Shown one piece after another: positions 1 through 8,681 of a stretch of DNA of 18,569 nucleotides. The stretch is from contig JAAENB010001226.1 of NCBI GenBank assembly GCA_024224995.1, positions 1-18,569 on the forward strand, given 5' to 3'. Positions within the stretch are counted from its first letter, which is position 1. Every line of letters starts with the position of its first letter. The notes under the pieces are model-generated. The model searched no databases and had not been told where the DNA came from. It saw only the letters and a list, made by a program, of their open reading frames with translations. Position numbers and translations under genes: made by a program. This DNA is from a bacterium (GTDB lineage Bacteria > Spirochaetota > UBA4802 > UBA5550).

Positions 1-240
1 AAAACCCCGGGCTGAGATTGGCCCATTTCCAAAAACTTTTGCGCTCCTTCCGGAATCTCCATAACCCTGGCCAGAAACCAGCCAGTAAAGGCGTTGCACT
101 GCAACGTCTCTCAGAACCAAACCTTTACCCGGAGCCTGCACCTTGAAAGCGACGTGACGTCACGTCGCTTTCAGAAAGAATCTTCGGCTGATTCTCTCCG
201 GAACCTACACAGAACCAGACCCGGTATTCCAACACTTATC
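1..240 (-). repeat. Dispersed composite repeat, copy 1 (reverse orientation)
   Basis: Read on the minus strand, this stretch matches 18331-18501 in order: an ATACCGGGT box, a GAGAGACGTTGC / TGCAACGCCTTTAC box whose two halves form a 6-bp stem (the loop is ACT here and GT in the other copy), a (C/A)AAGTTTTTGGAAAT-like box and a terminal AGCCCGGGGTTTT box. The matches are clear but interrupted, so the copies are old. Copy 1 differs by carrying a perfect palindrome at 144-173. No gene is visible in 1-350. Positions 241-350 are an AT-rich leader for the gene starting at 351; a TTGAGA at 262-267 resembles a -35 box, but no good -10 box follows at the right distance. Confidence 0.75.
144..173. repeat. 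Perfect 30-bp palindrome
   Basis: The arms are TGAAAGCGACGTGAC and its exact reverse complement, with no loop. It interrupts the repeat of 1-240, because the matching copy at the right end of the window lacks it. No T-run follows on either strand, so it is not a classical intrinsic terminator. It could be a small inserted palindromic unit or a protein-binding site. Confidence 0.8.
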
Positions 241-350
241 AATTTTTGTTAATATCGTTTTTTGAGAAGACTAAACTCTAATTTGCGTGATAACCTACCG
301 TCCGGATGGTTTTAAATTCAAGGTCATAATAATCTTTTTGGAGGGTTTTC

Positions 351-2147
351 ATGCAAAAAAAAATATCTGCACGGTTATGTGTAATTTTCTTCATTATAAT
401 AGCTCTTCTTTTTACTGGTTTTTTCACTGGATGTGAATTTACAATATGTCCGGATTCTCCCGGCCAGGATCCGGATGATCCCGGGGGAAGTTTAACCGTT
501 ATTAAAGAAGAAAAAATCATTTCAGCTCCTCTTGCCGGTTATCTTGAAGTTTTTTCTCCGGAAAGCATTCCCGAAGAATGCAGCGAGATCCGCTATCTCC
601 GGTTTGGTTTTGAAGGTCTCTCTCCTGAAGATGCCGATATTATCCTGGTTATTATGCCCGGGGTTCTTGTTAGCAACAATGTTTTTGATTATATGGGGAA
701 ACAGATGGTTGCTATGGCTAAAGAAGAGCGGAATGTTACCCTGGAAATATGGTGTCCCGACCGGAGATATAATAATATAGAAGATCTTACGGGTGTTGAC
801 GCGGCTGAGGCTGCTCAGGATACCGGTATTGCCATAGATTATTATTATCACAATAAGGAAGTCAATGGTAAAACATTCGACGGGTTCCTGGAAAATGAAG
901 ATGTTCCTTTTCTTTCGGAATTCGGTCTAAAAATAGTGATGGAAGATATCCATACCCTTATTACCACCCTGGTTCCGGATCAGGAAACCAGGCGGAAAAA
1001 GGTCTTTGTGGGCGGACACTCCCTGGGCGGTTTTCTTACGGCATTCTTTGCCGGTTGGGATTTCGACGGTGATCCTTCTACTATTGATGATGCCGGGTAC
1101 ATGAATTGTGCCGGTATTATTGGTCTCGATACTTTAGTGTGTCCTTTTATTGAACTGTTTGATCCCCTCATGGCCTTGCTTCCCCAGTGCATGCAGTTCC
1201 TTGTTCCCGCGACTATCAACACTTCATACCCGGCTATTGTGGATAACCTTCATAAGGGAAATTTACCGGTGATCCTTCCTTCGGATATTGTCGGTTTTTG
1301 TCCCGAAACCTATATGATGCTTGAGCTTGTTGGTATGCGGGCCAACCTGGCTCCTGATGAAGAGTCAACGCTTCTTGACGAAGTTCCCTATTCTTTTTCT
1401 GTTGAAACTCTTCTCAGGCTGATTCATTCTCATAATATTATTGATTTTATCAAGAGTCAGCCGTCAATACATGATTTCCGTTACACGAACGAGGCCCTTC
1501 TTGGAGTTATGCTTGATGATAATTTTATGCCCATTCCCATATCCCAGGGAAGCATTGGGTTTCTTTCCGGGGGTGATGTCTCAAAAAAATACTTCCCCTT
1601 TCCCGGCAGCATATCGGACATAGATCCTGTTGTGGATCTTGTTGGAATTCTTCTTACGGGAGATGACCTGTATATCGCAAGTGACCTTGAAGCAAGACTG
1701 GAACCCGGTTCCGGGCCGCTCTATACCTGGACAAATTTTGATGAGGTTGATGACAGCTTTGCGCCCTTCACCTCTCCCATTGAGGAAGTTACGGACCTGC
1801 ATGTTATTGCCAATACCATGTATAAAGGGCCTACCAATCTTATGGAATGGTATTTTCCCACGCGCCTCATTCTGGATATGATGGCTGCCAAATACGAGAT
1901 CGGTCCAAAATACGGGCTCAACTATCTCCATCCCGATTATGATAAAAACCTTAAATGTTTTAACCGCCTGGCAGGTCACGGTCCCTTTGTTGAGGTCGCC
2001 CGAAACGAGGGAATTGATGTTGATCTCATCACTATCGAAGGATATGATCATTTTGATATGCTTACTGCCGCTACAGAGCAGCCCGAAAGAAGAGAGAACG
2101 AGGTTTTCTTACCAATGATAGATTTTATGATTTCGGCGGCGCAGTAA
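351..2147 (+). CDS. Alpha/beta-hydrolase (esterase/lipase-like) lipoprotein
   Basis: A 598-aa protein with a lipoprotein signal: MQKK start, hydrophobic stretch at residues 10-24, then FFTGC with Cys28 as the likely lipidated residue. A Ser/Pro/Asp/Gly-rich linker follows (about 32-47). The nucleophile elbow GGHSLGG is at residues 221-227, with Ser224 as catalytic serine. A C-terminal GYDHFDM (His567) is a good candidate for the catalytic histidine, which would make the catalytic core large, with an insertion between serine and histidine. The family hydrolyses esters, lipids or amides; the substrate is not readable from sequence. A strong ribosome binding site GGAGGG (340-345) fixes the start. 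The gene stands alone on the + strand, convergent with the long minus-strand block. Placement on the outer or inner membrane is inferred from the lipobox only. Family call is confident, specificity is unknown. Confidence 0.85.
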   Translation: MQKKISARLCVIFFIIIALLFTGFFTGCEFTICPDSPGQDPDDPGGSLTVIKEEKIISAPLAGYLEVFSPESIPEECSEIRYLRFGFEGLSPEDADIILVIMPGVLVSNNVFDYMGKQMVAMAKEERNVTLEIWCPDRRYNNIEDLTGVDAAEAAQDTGIAIDYYYHNKEVNGKTFDGFLENEDVPFLSEFGLKIVMEDIHTLITTLVPDQETRRKKVFVGGHSLGGFLTAFFAGWDFDGDPSTIDDAGYMNCAGIIGLDTLVCPFIELFDPLMALLPQCMQFLVPATINTSYPAIVDNLHKGNLPVILPSDIVGFCPETYMMLELVGMRANLAPDEESTLLDEVPYSFSVETLLRLIHSHNIIDFIKSQPSIHDFRYTNEALLGVMLDDNFMPIPISQGSIGFLSGGDVSKKYFPFPGSISDIDPVVDLVGILLTGDDLYIASDLEARLEPGSGPLYTWTNFDEVDDSFAPFTSPIEEVTDLHVIANTMYKGPTNLMEWYFPTRLILDMMAAKYEIGPKYGLNYLHPDYDKNLKCFNRLAGHGPFVEVARNEGIDVDLITIEGYDHFDMLTAATEQPERRENEVFLPMIDFMISAAQ

Positions 2148-2172
2148 ATTTCAAACCAGGTCTCCTTGCTAT

Positions 2173-2218
2173 CTGCCCCCTTTGGGGGTGCGACCCCTGC
2201 GAGGGGATCAGGGGGCAG
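2173..2218. repeat. G/C-run repeat with nested inverted arms
   Basis: Outer arms CTGCCCCC (2173-2180) and GGGGGCAG (2211-2218) enclose further complementary runs (GGGGGTGCGACCCC and CCCCTGCGAGGGG). The composition resembles the G/C runs of the repeats at 8997-9175 and 11838-12034. It lies between two convergent genes, so it may serve as an extra transcription barrier for the + strand lipoprotein gene. Confidence 0.6.
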
Positions 2219-2223
2219 AACAG

Positions 2224-2246
2224 AAAAAATCCCGATCTAATCGGGA
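2224..2246 (-). terminator. Intrinsic terminator for the minus-strand block
   Basis: On the minus strand, a 7-bp stem TCCCGAT / ATCGGGA with a 3-nt loop (2230-2246) is followed directly by six T residues (2229-2224). This is the layout of a Rho-independent terminator, and it sits about 135 bp past the last minus-strand ORF (2381-2620). The T-run is on the correct side only for leftward transcription. Confidence 0.7.
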
Positions 2247-2338
2247 CAGCCTTCGGCAGTTTACTCTACTTATGATTCACTTGCGAAATATCATAAAAGC
2301 TCACTAATTTTTAAATGGGTCTGTTTCCGAAGATATTG

Positions 2339-2359
2339 CCCGGGGTTTTTAACCCCGGG
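2339..2359. repeat. Hairpin of the CCCGGGGTT family
   Basis: CCCGGGGTT and AACCCCGGG form a 9-bp stem around a TTT loop. Related half-sites occur at 1-12 and 18489-18504, so this is a recurring unit of the dispersed repeats. Upstream, 2314-2337 read in reverse resembles 18536-18562 (ATCTTC, then AACAGACCC). No T-run follows. It lies between the stop of the antitoxin-like ORF and the terminator at 2224-2246. Confidence 0.6.
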
Positions 2360-2380
2360 TAACCCCATGCAGATACAGAT

Positions 2381-2620
2381 TCATTTTTTAAAAACAGTTT
2401 CTTCCGTATTATTTCCCGGCCCTGCCGGGTCCGCATTCTTAAATTTACCAACAATCCTGTCATACACCTCCTTCCACGAAGATCCCGCTTCCGGATTTCG
2501 ATAATGTGCTTCTAGCCGGTCATCAACCAGTTTCTTTTCCTGAGCAGTATTGTGTGTAGGGGAGAGGCATGCCTCTCCCCGCACACATAACGTTTCTTTA
2601 TCAATTATAATTATTTTCAT
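2381..2620 (-). CDS. Antitoxin-like small protein, probably a remnant
   Basis: A 79-aa ORF. Residues about 33-60 (DDRLEAHYRNPEAG, SSWKEVYDRI) resemble the C-terminal part of the addiction-module antitoxin family PF09720/TIGR02574, where an Arg-rich helix is followed by a W-x-E-V motif. The first 25 residues do not look like that family: part of them is encoded by a palindromic repeat at 2551-2587, so the original N-terminus was probably replaced or destroyed. The start codon directly follows the stop of the MATE gene (TAA then ATG), with GGGAG upstream, so translational coupling is possible. No toxin ORF lies next to it: 2148-2380 holds only hairpins. It may be an orphan antitoxin, a decaying pseudogene, or not translated. 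Confidence 0.45.
   Translation of the reverse strand: MKIIIIDKETLCVRGEACLSPTHNTAQEKKLVDDRLEAHYRNPEAGSSWKEVYDRIVGKFKNADPAGPGNNTEETVFKK
2551..2587. repeat. Palindromic GGGGAGAGGCATGCC repeat inside an ORF
   Basis: A 22-bp perfect palindrome (2559-2580, centre GGCATGCC) is extended by TGTGTG and CACACA arms across a small internal loop, giving a 37-nt inverted repeat. In the ORF it encodes part of an N-terminal segment unlike the antitoxin family. A near-identical half (TGTATGTAGGGGAGAG) is found in reverse at 6404-6419 in front of the malic enzyme gene. Confidence 0.75.
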
Positions 2621-3949
2621 TTATAGCTCCCGCACAACTCTCCGAACCATCCACACAGCCATGCCGCCGCTGATAAAATTGGTTATTAAAAGAGCCAGGA
2701 AGATTCCTGTTTCCCGGAACAGGTAAGAACCCGGGTATGCCAATGGGAGATACAGGACAAAAAGCCTGAAAACCTGGAGCACTGAAGAATGAAGCGGTTT
2801 TTTTACCGAGTTTAATACAAAGCTGGTCATGCCGAAAAGGGCCTGGAACCCGTAACTGAACGACACAATTACAAGGTAGAGCCGTATCGTTTCAACAACA
2901 GCCTCTTTTTCTGAAAACAATCCTCCCAGGTTGTGGGCGAAGAAGAAAAAGACAGCAATAAGCAGCCCGCCCCAGGCCAGAACAAAAAGCGAGCTTTTTT
3001 CAAGGGCCGTACTAATGCGGTGGATCTTTCTCGCGCCCAGGTTCTGCCCAACAAAAGGCCCAAGAACCGATCCAAGGGCCATGGGAACAAGAAGGAAAAA
3101 GGACTCAATCCGTATGGCAACCCCAAACCCTGCCACAACGGGTTTGCCAAACCCGGCCAGGAGTTTGTAAATAAGGAACTGGGTAAGAGGAACCAGGAGA
3201 TTTGTTCCTATCGAAGGAACAGAAATATATAGAATCTCTTTCCAGGAAGAAAAAAGCTCTTGCATTGTTGGGATCTTTTTTGTGAGCATTTTTTTCTTAA
3301 CGGAAAGAACAAACATGGACGCGAAAAACGTTATTGCCCTGGTCATCAATGAAGCAAGAGCCGCTCCTTTAATTCCCATTGCCGGAATCGATTTAAATCC
3401 GAAAATAAACACAGGATCAAGAATGATATTTATCACTGCCGCTGTGGTCATTATAGCACCGGGAAATTTCATATCTCCCGTAGCGCGTATTGCTCCGTTC
3501 CCCACCATTGGAATGATAATAAAAACAATACCAATATACCATATTGTCATATATTCTTTTATCAGGGGAATAATATCATCAGGAGCGCCAAGAAAACCAA
3601 ATACCGGTTCTATCGTAAAAAATCCCACTATAGAAAAAAACAGTATGATAAGCCCCGCAAGGATCAGGCTGTCCGTTGTAATCCTCCGGACCGTATCAAG
3701 ACTGCCCTGGCCAATAAATCGAGCCAGCACCGAAGAAACTCCCACGGAAAAACCCATGGCAATACTGCCGATAACCATAACCACTGGAAAGGTAAAACTT
3801 AGAGCAGTGAGTTCATCTGTTCCAAGATAACTGACAAAATAAGTATCAGTAAGGTTAAAGGCCATCATGGAAAACATGCCGAATATCATCGGGATGGTCA
3901 GTTTTGTTAATTGGCGGGGAATATTTCCCGTGGTAAGGGTGTTTTTCAT
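2621..3949 (-). CDS. MATE-family multidrug/cation antiporter
   Basis: A 442-aa inner-membrane protein with about 12 hydrophobic segments in two homologous halves, as in the MATE (NorM/DinF/MepA) family, which exports drugs or metabolites in exchange for Na+ or H+. Family features include the N-terminal TTGNIPRQLTKLTIPMI, the first-half helix with NLTDTYFVSYLG, and GAIRATGDMKFP between helices. The ATG at 3949 is preferred because it gives the usual short lead before helix 1. An in-frame ATG at 3988 would add 13 residues, but it lies directly behind a hairpin (3990-4019) and has no clear ribosome binding site. The site before 3949 is also weak. The gene follows the phospholipase-like gene by 66 bp (27 bp from the upstream ATG). 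Substrate unknown. Confidence 0.9.
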   Translation of the reverse strand: MKNTLTTGNIPRQLTKLTIPMIFGMFSMMAFNLTDTYFVSYLGTDELTALSFTFPVVMVIGSIAMGFSVGVSSVLARFIGQGSLDTVRRITTDSLILAGLIILFFSIVGFFTIEPVFGFLGAPDDIIPLIKEYMTIWYIGIVFIIIPMVGNGAIRATGDMKFPGAIMTTAAVINIILDPVFIFGFKSIPAMGIKGAALASLMTRAITFFASMFVLSVKKKMLTKKIPTMQELFSSWKEILYISVPSIGTNLLVPLTQFLIYKLLAGFGKPVVAGFGVAIRIESFFLLVPMALGSVLGPFVGQNLGARKIHRISTALEKSSLFVLAWGGLLIAVFFFFAHNLGGLFSEKEAVVETIRLYLVIVSFSYGFQALFGMTSFVLNSVKKPLHSSVLQVFRLFVLYLPLAYPGSYLFRETGIFLALLITNFISGGMAVWMVRRVVREL

Positions 3950-3989
3950 TTTTTTATCCGGGTTATTAAAGGTATTATGGAGTCTCATT

Positions 3990-4019
3990 TTGAAAGCATC
4001 CCCGAAAAGCCGCTTTCAA
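3990..4019 (-). repeat. Hairpin between the Zn-PLC and MATE genes
   Basis: TTGAAAGC (3990-3997) and GCTTTCAA (4012-4019) form an 8-bp stem with a 14-nt loop. It covers the 3' end of the phospholipase-like gene. No T-run follows, so a stabilising or processing hairpin is more likely than a terminator. Its GAAAGC tips equal those of the palindrome at 144-173, but the interiors differ. Confidence 0.5.
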
Positions 4020-5104
4020 TACATCTTCACCGGACTCTTTATCTTCAAATCGGAATACCCTGCCCGTTCTTCCCCGGTAAAGGCATTAATCATAATATCG
4101 GCAATAACATCGGGATTTTTTTCTCCGAAGAGGCTTGCTTCGATCTTTTCCCAGACCTCAGCGGTCTTTTCGCAGGTTAGCTCAACCAGGGTGCCAACCG
4201 ATTCATACCGGTAGCCTTTTTGCTCTGCCGGGTAGCGCCAGGGTTCCTTGTGGAAATTAAGAACATGTTCATTGTATTTTTTCCGTTCCCGGTATCGTAC
4301 AATAAAATCGGAATAGATAAGATCTCTTCTTCGAAGCTCATCAATAAAGTTAACCAGGCGCTTGTTCTTACTGTTCTTTACCCGGTAGGAAAGCTTAATC
4401 ATAAAGGGGATCAAATCAAGGCTGCCGAACCCGGGATAAGGATTTTCCCGGTTATTGCGGTTTTTAAACCAGGTAATCTTTTTATGAAGCTCCGGATGGA
4501 CTTCTTTTAATGAATCCGCGATCATTGTTCGAACAGGATGGACCAATTGCTCAATGCCGTATCTTTTCTTTAGCGGAAGCATCTCATCTATACTAAAATG
4601 AAAGTTCTCGTCTTTCCTGTCATAATAAAGAAAATAATTGTCGATATTATACTGGAAGAGCAGGTTCTGTTCCCGGTAATAATAAATCTCCTTTTTGCTA
4701 AAGGTGTCGGGGAAACCGGACCAGTAAAAAACAAAAGGATGAAAGAAAGAATCCGCTATAATATGGGATATAAATCCATAGAGGTAGGCCCGCTGAGCTG
4801 CTGCCCACTCATTATTTTTATCCTCATAATCATAGACCCGGTTTATCATTGAAGAAAGAAGCTCTTTACTGCCGCCATTATGAAGAAAAAATGAAATTTC
4901 ATGCCCATAGTAGAATTTTTTGTTTCGCCGGGGAATGTAATCAAAAATATTTGGCCCCAGGGCTCCAAAAAGACCGGCCTGGAGATATTCATCCGAATTA
5001 AAGAGTGAGATAATAGACCGTGATAAATAGCTTTTATTTCCCTTTTTGGAAAGAGATTTCACTGTCTCTTTTAATATTTTATTATGTGTGACTATTCCCG
5101 GCAT
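4016..5104 (-). CDS. Zinc-dependent phospholipase C-like protein
   Basis: A 362-aa protein that starts MPGIVTHNK, typical of the bacterial zinc-dependent phospholipase C-like family (PF00882). Candidate metal ligands are His7, Asp55 (in GALGPNIFDYIP), His68 and His75 (GHEISFFLH), and His114, Asp118 and His122 (HIIADSFFHPF). This is the H-x3-D-x3-H signature of the fold. There is no signal peptide, so it acts in the cytoplasm or at the inner face of the membrane; true phospholipase activity is not assured for such cytoplasmic members. The C-terminal half is rich in charged residues and without recognised motifs. The start lies 2 bp after the stop of the malic enzyme gene, with AAGGAAT as ribosome binding site, so it is in the same operon. 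Confidence 0.8.
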   Translation of the reverse strand: MPGIVTHNKILKETVKSLSKKGNKSYLSRSIISLFNSDEYLQAGLFGALGPNIFDYIPRRNKKFYYGHEISFFLHNGGSKELLSSMINRVYDYEDKNNEWAAAQRAYLYGFISHIIADSFFHPFVFYWSGFPDTFSKKEIYYYREQNLLFQYNIDNYFLYYDRKDENFHFSIDEMLPLKKRYGIEQLVHPVRTMIADSLKEVHPELHKKITWFKNRNNRENPYPGFGSLDLIPFMIKLSYRVKNSKNKRLVNFIDELRRRDLIYSDFIVRYRERKKYNEHVLNFHKEPWRYPAEQKGYRYESVGTLVELTCEKTAEVWEKIEASLFGEKNPDVIADIMINAFTGEERAGYSDLKIKSPVKMY

Positions 5105-5106
5105 AA

Positions 5107-6399
5107 TTATACTAATTCCTTAGAACCGAAACGTGTCAATTTATTATTGTACCGTTTTTCCAATATTTTTAAATATTCTTCTCTGCCGGGGAATTTTTCC
5201 TGGGCCACTCCTGTTTCAACAGCCGCTTCTGCCACGGCAATAGAAGCTTCGAAGAATACACGGCTGTCAAAGGGTTTTGGAATAAGATAGTCTTTACCAA
5301 AAGAAAGGCTGCTGGTATTATAGGCTTTATTAATATATTCGGGAACCTCTTTTTTAGCAAGTGCCGCAAGGGCTTTTGCCGCGGCCATCTTCATCTCGTA
5401 ATTTACTGCGGTTGCCCGGACATCAAGGGCTCCCCTGAATATAAAGGGAAATCCCAGTACATTGTTCACCTGGTTGGGATAATCGGACCGGCCTGTAGCC
5501 ATAATCACGTCATCCCGGACCGCAAGGGCTTCTTCCGGAAGGATCTCCGGGTCCGGATTCGCGAGAGCAAAGACAATAGGATTGGGATTCATCTTACTGA
5601 GCATATCCCCGCTTACCGCTCCTTTTACCGAAAGCCCCAGGAACAGGTCTGCTCCTTCCATAGCCTCCGTAAGAGTTCGCGCTGAGGAGTCCGTAGCAAA
5701 ACCTTCTTTATAACCGTTCATTCCCTGTTCTCGTCCCTGGAATATAACCCCTTTGGAATCGCAGAGTATAATATTCTCTTTTTTAATGCCCAGGTGAAGA
5801 TAAAATTCCGAACAGGCAATCCCTGCCGCTCCCGCGCCGTTTACCACAACCTTGATTGAACCAATATCTTTTCCCGTAATTTCAAGCGCGTTTAAAAGAG
5901 CCGCGCCGGTGATTATGGCAGTGCCATGCTGGTCATCATGAAAAACCGGGATACCCATTCGCTGTTTTAATTTCCGTTCAATATAAAAACACTCAGGAGC
6001 TTTTATATCTTCAAGATTGATCCCGCCAAAGGTCGGTTCCAGCAGGGCTACGGTTTCGATTATTGTATCGGGATCTGTTGTATCAAGTTCGATATCAAAA
6101 ACATCAACATCGGCAAAACGCTTGAACAAAACCCCTTTTCCTTCCATTACGGGCTTGCTTGCCAGGGGGCCGAGATCTCCCAGGCCAAGGACCGCTGTTC
6201 CGTTGCTGATTACTGCTACCAGGTTGCCCCGGCTTGTATACAGGTTCGCGAGAGAGGGATCTTTGTGGATCTCCCTGCAAGGTTCCGCAACTCCGGGAGT
6301 ATAGGCCATTGACAGGTCTTCCTGGGTGATGCATTCTTTTGTTGGACAAACTTCTATTTTTCCCGGTTCCGGGAATTTATGATAGTCTAATGGATTCAT
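5107..6399 (-). CDS. Malic enzyme (short bacterial type, probably NAD-dependent)
   Basis: A 430-aa cytoplasmic enzyme for oxidative decarboxylation of malate to pyruvate and CO2, the length of the short MaeB-like enzymes without the phosphotransacetylase tail. Visible motifs: [10 protein letters not shown] (Tyr33, proton donor region), [13 protein letters not shown] (about 65-77), [21 protein letters not shown] (130-136, with metal-binding acidic residues and Lys133), FHDDQHGTA (153-161) and the nucleotide-binding GAGAAG (188-193). The acidic LCDSKG at the end of the second Rossmann strand favours NAD over NADP, which is an inference. It starts 19 bp after the SpoIIE-type gene, with GGGGAGAG as ribosome binding site, and is followed at 2 bp by the Zn-PLC-like gene. 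All key residues are present. Confidence 0.93.
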   Translation of the reverse strand: MNPLDYHKFPEPGKIEVCPTKECITQEDLSMAYTPGVAEPCREIHKDPSLANLYTSRGNLVAVISNGTAVLGLGDLGPLASKPVMEGKGVLFKRFADVDVFDIELDTTDPDTIIETVALLEPTFGGINLEDIKAPECFYIERKLKQRMGIPVFHDDQHGTAIITGAALLNALEITGKDIGSIKVVVNGAGAAGIACSEFYLHLGIKKENIILCDSKGVIFQGREQGMNGYKEGFATDSSARTLTEAMEGADLFLGLSVKGAVSGDMLSKMNPNPIVFALANPDPEILPEEALAVRDDVIMATGRSDYPNQVNNVLGFPFIFRGALDVRATAVNYEMKMAAAKALAALAKKEVPEYINKAYNTSSLSFGKDYLIPKPFDSRVFFEASIAVAEAAVETGVAQEKFPGREEYLKILEKRYNNKLTRFGSKELV

Positions 6400-6419
6400 T
6401 GTCTCTCCCCTACATACAT
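6397..6419 (-). promoter_or_regulatory. Repeat-like leader carrying the malic enzyme ribosome binding site
   Basis: Read on the minus strand, TGTATGTAGGGGAGAG and then ACAATG lie between the two genes. This matches the left half of the palindrome at 2551-2571 (TGTGTGTAGGGGAGAG, GCATG) with only a few changes. The GGGGAG run is the ribosome binding site of the malic enzyme gene. Confidence 0.5.
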
Positions 6420-8650
6420 TACAACACCCGCAATATAATTATCGTGACATCGTCGTGCTGGGGTGTTTTGCCGGTAAATTTATTCACTTTTTTTATTACT
6501 CCATCCACCATTTCCTGGGAGGATTTCCCATAATTTTCCATAAGGGCTTTATGGAACCGTTCGAGCCCAAACTCGTTATTATCGGCATCCATTGCCTCGT
6601 CGATCCCGTCAGTAGCCTGGATAAAATAATCTCCTTTTTGCAGCTGAAGCTCTTTTATATCCGCCAGGGGCGTAAACGTGGCATTGGATGCAGCTCCAAG
6701 AGCAATACCGCCGCCCGGCAGTTCTTTAAGATTATTTTTCCTCAGCAGGATTCCCTGGTTATGGCCGGCGCTGGTATAATTAAGTTTTAACGTCGCCAGG
6801 TTCAGAACTCCGTAAAACATAGTGACAAAATAATTGCTTGCTGTATTTTCGTAAAGATAATCATTAATAATTTCCAGAATCTTTTTGCTATTGGCTGTTT
6901 TTTTACAATAGGTATGAAGCAGTGTCCTGGTCATTGCCATAACCAGGCCGGAACCAACTCCATGCCCCGAGACATCAGCAACAGTAATACCAAGAGATTT
7001 ATTTCCCAGGTCAATAACATCGTAATAATCGCCGCCCGACTCAGTCTGGGCGGAGTAAAAAGCGCCAAACTCAATTCCCTTGACTTCGGGCAATTGCTCC
7101 GGCAGCAGTGTTGCCTGTATCTGCTCGGCAGTCTTCAGTTCCTCTTCCATACGCTGCTTTATAAGCATTTCTGACTGGGCCTTTTTTAAATTCCCGGTCA
7201 TGGCATTAAAGATATCGGCAAGCCTTCCTATTTCGTCCGTTCCTTTTAGTTCGATCTTTTTATCGAGGTTTCCTTTTCCTATTTCAAAGGCTCCATCGGC
7301 GAGCGTTGAAATAGACCGGATCAGAAACGTCGGCAAGAACAGGGCTATAACCATGCAGCGCAAAAGAATACTAATAATCAGGTTGATAATTTCACTTCGA
7401 TCATCTTCCACTTTCGCGAAGAACTTATGCCGGTGAAGGAACAAACCCAGGATTCCGGCAAGATCCTGCTGATACGACGCAAGGGCAAGCTCTTCCAGGG
7501 ATTTTGCCGCGGTAATTTCAATTTTTTTATTTCTCAGAACTGCCGTATAAAAATTATACCAGAGCTCCTTCATTTCTTTTTTAGGTTTCCATGCTATTCC
7601 ATACTTTTTTTGCAATCGAGTCACAATTTTCTTCAATTTTTTTATTGGAAGCCTGTTCCCGGAAATTTCCTTCCCGGTCCTTTTAACAAATTCTTTAAGA
7701 AGATTTTGCAATTGCTCTTTTTTCAGATGAGTAATATCTAATTTTGGGATTGTATAATAATAGAGCGTTTTTTGTTTCTTTTCCGTATCGAGTATAATTT
7801 CATAGTCAAGATTTTTTCCCTGGTCAATAAGCCGGGTAAGAAAAATCTGTTTAAAAGTCTTTTGGTTTTTGTCTTTCGCGGCCAGGTAGTCCTGCAGGGT
7901 TAACCGGACTTTTGCTGATTTCTTTTTTTTATTTTTATTTTTATTTTTTTTCCACCAGTACTTTTTATTATACCGGTTAAATTGAATAGTATAATAATCG
8001 GACATGGCTGCATTCAATGAAGAGAGCGATGTATTTTTAAATTCAGTATAATATTCATACAGACGAACGTCTGTTTTTTTCTGGAATATGGGCATTCCCA
8101 CAAGGACAAATGTTTTTTCATTTTCATCAACAGTATGATAGGAGGCATTCGTATCAATACTTTTCTTATAGTGAGAATAAATCGAAGGGCTCAGCCTGGA
8201 ATCATTCTTATACCTGGCTTTTACCGCGTTGTGATAGCGTTCAAAATAAATATACTCCGGTTTATTCAGTCCACCCCAGTGGGTATCGATCAAAAAAGCA
8301 ATATCCAGTATATCAACTTTTTTTCCCAGGGAAGAGAAGTAGCCGGTTATCCCTTTGAAAGATTCTTGCAGTGATTTATATTTCGCGTTCCTTTGCTCCG
8401 GGCTAAGTTCTTTCGCTTCTTCCGAATTTAAGAAATGCCGTATTTTCAGGTATTTTTCCGAAGGATCTACCGCTCCTTTGAGAACAATGGCTCCCTGTTT
8501 AAGCATGGAGCTTTTGATCTTTCTTTCATGCTGTTTAAAAACAGCCAGGGCAATGAGCACGGACGCGAAAAATATTCCCGCCATCATTATAACTGAGAAC
8601 TTAAAACGGATACCAAAACGAACTTTTCTTATTTTCTTTTTCCCGGCCAT
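6419..8650 (-). CDS. Membrane sensor SpoIIE/RsbU-type serine phosphatase with HAMP domain
   Basis: A 743-aa inner-membrane signalling protein. Order of parts: basic N-terminus, membrane helix (about 17-37), a large outer sensor domain (about 38-420) without a recognised fold, second membrane helix (about 424-446), HAMP domain (about 443-495), a coiled coil (about 495-520, [12 protein letters not shown]), then a PP2C-like SpoIIE domain. Metal-binding motifs of that domain are intact: GGDYYD (about 538-543), DVSGHG (about 555-560) and the C-terminal QHDDVTI (about 731). Such enzymes dephosphorylate anti-anti-sigma (STAS) proteins in partner-switching systems; no STAS or anti-sigma gene is in this window. 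The sensor contains a Lys/Asn-rich run (about 233-243) coded by an A/T microsatellite. The start at 8650 has a weak ribosome binding site. The malic enzyme gene follows after 19 bp. Confidence 0.88.
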   Translation of the reverse strand: MAGKKKIRKVRFGIRFKFSVIMMAGIFFASVLIALAVFKQHERKIKSSMLKQGAIVLKGAVDPSEKYLKIRHFLNSEEAKELSPEQRNAKYKSLQESFKGITGYFSSLGKKVDILDIAFLIDTHWGGLNKPEYIYFERYHNAVKARYKNDSRLSPSIYSHYKKSIDTNASYHTVDENEKTFVLVGMPIFQKKTDVRLYEYYTEFKNTSLSSLNAAMSDYYTIQFNRYNKKYWWKKNKNKNKKKKSAKVRLTLQDYLAAKDKNQKTFKQIFLTRLIDQGKNLDYEIILDTEKKQKTLYYYTIPKLDITHLKKEQLQNLLKEFVKRTGKEISGNRLPIKKLKKIVTRLQKKYGIAWKPKKEMKELWYNFYTAVLRNKKIEITAAKSLEELALASYQQDLAGILGLFLHRHKFFAKVEDDRSEIINLIISILLRCMVIALFLPTFLIRSISTLADGAFEIGKGNLDKKIELKGTDEIGRLADIFNAMTGNLKKAQSEMLIKQRMEEELKTAEQIQATLLPEQLPEVKGIEFGAFYSAQTESGGDYYDVIDLGNKSLGITVADVSGHGVGSGLVMAMTRTLLHTYCKKTANSKKILEIINDYLYENTASNYFVTMFYGVLNLATLKLNYTSAGHNQGILLRKNNLKELPGGGIALGAASNATFTPLADIKELQLQKGDYFIQATDGIDEAMDADNNEFGLERFHKALMENYGKSSQEMVDGVIKKVNKFTGKTPQHDDVTIIILRVL

Positions 8651-8681
8651 GTTGTTTTTTTATAAAGCCCGTTTGGGGACT

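Noticed and set aside
2148..2380. Toxin partner for the antitoxin-like ORF
   Set aside because: No ORF of suitable length exists in this interval on either strand; it holds hairpins and a terminator.
3282..3830. 182-aa + strand ORF opposite the MATE gene
   Set aside because: It is antisense to a clear transporter gene, has no ribosome binding site, and its Ile/Pro/Thr-rich composition is what the reverse strand of hydrophobic codons gives.
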